A stretch of 14,579 bases of DNA from UBA9619 sp964630665 (GTDB lineage: Bacteria > Pseudomonadota > Gammaproteobacteria > Arenicellales > UBA868). The stretch's first letter is position 1. Each line of letters begins with the position of its first letter. Below are positions 13,113 through 14,579 of this stretch, piece by piece. The notes under the pieces were generated by a model that was not told where the DNA came from, made no database searches, and saw only the letters and a program-made list of their open reading frames with translations. The DNA lies in assembly GCA_964630665.1 (NCBI GenBank), contig CAZVVN010000077.1, positions 1 through 14,579 on the forward strand, written 5' to 3'. A program made the translations under genes and the position numbers.

Positions 13113-14579
13113 TCAATTCAAGGAGACCCGACTGCCACTGACCTCGAGCGCTGCTCTTCCTCCGTGCATGACGATGCCTTCGTATCGGCTGAAATCAGGC
13201 TCGAATTGAAGCCATGTAAAGCCAGTATGCGTTGACACCAGGCTTGCCCATTTCATTCGGATACAGATTTTCTCGATTGCACAATCACCCTCCGGCAATC
13301 CATAAACAGCCCAGGTTTCCGGATCGATCCGCACGATGTCACTGAGTTCCTCATGGTATCCGCTGACATCCTCCAACCGGCCGGCGACCTTTTCGCTGGA
13401 CACAAGGTAGAACTTGAGTTTGAACTTACTTTCACTGCCGAAAATCTCCCGAGCTGTCCCTTCGTAGTTTCCAACAAGATTGGTCAACAGTTCACTATCT
13501 GAAAAATCGATACCTGGGGCAACCTCTTTGGATGGATCGACATTGGGCACAAGGCAATCCCCGATAGGCGCACCAGGTTCCAGTCCCGCTCCCAGATCTT
13601 TCAGCGGGCAGTCCGGTGAGATTCTTAAGCGGGCCTCCTTATGCCCCTGATTTGCAGCCGACGCAAACCACAAGACCGCCAAATTGCGGCTGGCGTCAAC
13701 ATGGTCTCCCCGCTGGTAGGCCTGGCCGAGTTGATACTGTGCCTCGGCGTTTCCCTGTTGACCGCTGGCGAGTAACCTTTCAAATTCAGCTAGAGATGTC
13801 GCCTTCTCAGACGCTACAGCAACGCTGGTAGCGACCGCAGGGACAGCCGAATCAGGGTCGGATGCAATCTTGATTTCAGTGCCCTTGGCGTCAGGCTGAT
13901 CACCTTCTTCGAACTTGGTTCCAACCGATGGGTCGGGCTGAGGCACCAGCTTCTCAGGTGTTGCAGCAGAAAGTGCCGGTGCCGCAACAACACTGGTACC
14001 GACTGCAGGGACAGCCGAATCAAGGTCGGATACAATCTTGATTTCAATACTCTTGGTATCGGGCTGATCACCTTCTTCCGACTTGGTTTCGACCGATGGA
14101 TCGGGCTGAGATACCACCTTCTCCGGTGTTGCAGCAGAAAGTGCCGGTGCAGCAACAATGCTGTTATCCGTGGCTGGGACAACCGGCTCGGCAACGGTTT
14201 TAAGTTTAATATCAATTTCTTCAGTACTGGACTGATCTTCTTCTACCAACTCGGTTTCGGCCGATGGATCCGGTTGAACGACCGTCTCTGAGACGGGGCA
14301 CAAATAACCCTCGACAATCACACCTGAACCTGTGGAACCGTCCTCAACCACATAAACACCATTGGCGCCCAGTGCTGCCAGCTGATTGAATGGCAGGTTC
14401 AAAGTATTTTCCCTGCTTCCAACCAGGAAGACACTTCCAGCCGGTCCAAGATAAGTATCCAGCAATTCACACGACACCCGGTCTTCTGCTGCGAGATATA
14501 GCAGGTCTTCCGCCTGCTGAGTCTTGTCTGGCGCCACCGTTGCACAACCGGAAAACATAGTCGCAACCAGCACCAGCAC
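13113..14579 (-). CDS. Repeat-containing lipoprotein with a Sel1-like segment, 5' end outside the window
   Basis: The frame runs 488 residues to the window edge, and the usual N-terminal basic residues of the signal peptide are probably beyond it. The visible start is the end of a lipoprotein signal (LVLVATMFSGC, lipobox FSGC), with Ala at +2, suggesting the outer membrane. Residues 12-98 form a small domain with Cys38 and Cys94 that could pair (RVSCELLDTYLG and GYLC). LAALGANGVYVVED is reminiscent of the RcsF/DUF4156 type of periplasmic lipoprotein, an uncertain comparison. Residues 99-259 are three tandem copies of a 56-residue acidic, Pro/Ala-rich unit. Residues 276-320 match a Sel1-like (TPR-type) repeat (GNAEAQYQLGQAYQRGDHV, then LAVLWFASAANQG). 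The C-terminal 130 residues are unrecognised. It converges on the gsp operon and is probably independent of it. Confidence 0.8.
   Translation of the reverse strand: MLVLVATMFSGCATVAPDKTQQAEDLLYLAAEDRVSCELLDTYLGPAGSVFLVGSRENTLNLPFNQLAALGANGVYVVEDGSTGSGVIVEGYLCPVSETVVQPDPSAETELVEEDQSSTEEIDIKLKTVAEPVVPATDNSIVAAPALSAATPEKVVSQPDPSVETKSEEGDQPDTKSIEIKIVSDLDSAVPAVGTSVVAAPALSAATPEKLVPQPDPSVGTKFEEGDQPDAKGTEIKIASDPDSAVPAVATSVAVASEKATSLAEFERLLASGQQGNAEAQYQLGQAYQRGDHVDASRNLAVLWFASAANQGHKEARLRISPDCPLKDLGAGLEPGAPIGDCLVPNVDPSKEVAPGIDFSDSELLTNLVGNYEGTAREIFGSESKFKLKFYLVSSEKVAGRLEDVSGYHEELSDIVRIDPETWAVYGLPEGDCAIEKICIRMKWASLVSTHTGFTWLQFEPDFSRYEGIVMHGGRAALEVSGSRVSLN
13803..14285 (-). repeat. 168-bp tandem repeat, about 2.9 copies, within the lipoprotein gene
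   Basis: Three in-frame copies of a 56-codon unit begin at residues 99, 155 and 211. The shared core is QPDPS, an acidic EE-D stretch, IEIK-like strands, and VAAPALSAATPEK. The DNA phrase GGTGTTGCAGCAGAAAGTGCCGGTG occurs at 13957 and again at 14125, exactly 168 bases apart. Copies 1 and 2 are close in their 3' half and copies 2 and 3 in their 5' half. The third copy lacks the last few residues of the unit. The period keeps the frame, so copy number can change without breaking the gene. Confidence 0.88.

Noticed and set aside
13814..14215. 133-codon - strand frame overlapping the lipoprotein gene
   Set aside because: It is an alternative frame of the 168-bp repeat. Its own repetition (LLLHRHFLLQH-type) is a by-product of the DNA repeat, and the main frame has the lipobox and Sel1-like segment.
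1..14579. CRISPR arrays, tRNA/rRNA genes, insertion sequences, integrases or attachment sites
   Set aside because: None were seen: no short regularly spaced direct repeats, no transposase or recombinase frames, and no terminal inverted repeats. The only tandem repeat is coding, within the lipoprotein gene.

Overview
The window is almost entirely one type II secretion system (T2SS, general secretory pathway) cluster on the + strand. It starts with the 3' end of an unidentified gene and closes with a lipoprotein gene converging on the - strand. The moderately high GC content (estimated by eye), the dense translational coupling, the Gsp family signatures and the OM-type lipoproteins point to a Gram-negative proteobacterium, most likely a gammaproteobacterium. 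Nothing in the sequence fixes the genus.

Layout. 1-381: C-terminal part of a protein with two GSGY-type repeats. 459-3800: pseudopilin block in the order gspH, gspI, a PDZ-domain lipoprotein, gspG, gspJ, gspK. 3800-7165: inner-membrane platform genes gspL, gspM (with a large extra domain) and a short gspC. 7289-12701: gspD (secretin), gspE (ATPase with two extra N-terminal cyclic-nucleotide-binding-like domains) and gspF. 12852-13010: an unrecognised 52-residue membrane protein. 13113-14579 (- strand, 5' end outside the window): a lipoprotein with a 168-bp tandem repeat and a Sel1-like segment. Most junctions in 459-7165 overlap or are separated by fewer than 45 bases, as expected of one transcript. 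gspD and gspE follow after gaps of 123 and 54 bases.

How the parts work together. GspG is the major pseudopilin. GspH, I, J and K form the pseudopilus tip. GspF, GspL and GspM form the inner-membrane assembly platform. GspE powers the system from the cytoplasm. GspD is the outer-membrane gate, and GspC links it to the platform. No gspN, gspO (prepilin peptidase), gspS pilotin or gspA/B is present, so prepilin processing must be supplied from elsewhere in the genome.

The unusual part is how this T2SS departs from the standard plan. GspM carries a C-terminal domain of about 300 residues that reads as an NMT1/SsuA/THI5-type periplasmic substrate-binding protein. GspE carries two cNMP-binding-like domains on the cytoplasmic side. 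The PDZ module normally at the C-terminus of GspC is missing there, while a free PDZ lipoprotein is encoded among the pseudopilin genes. GspD has one N1-type domain fewer than the textbook secretin. Together these suggest a T2SS variant with ligand-sensing inputs on both sides of the inner membrane. That reading is inference; the domain assignments come from sequence patterns read by eye.
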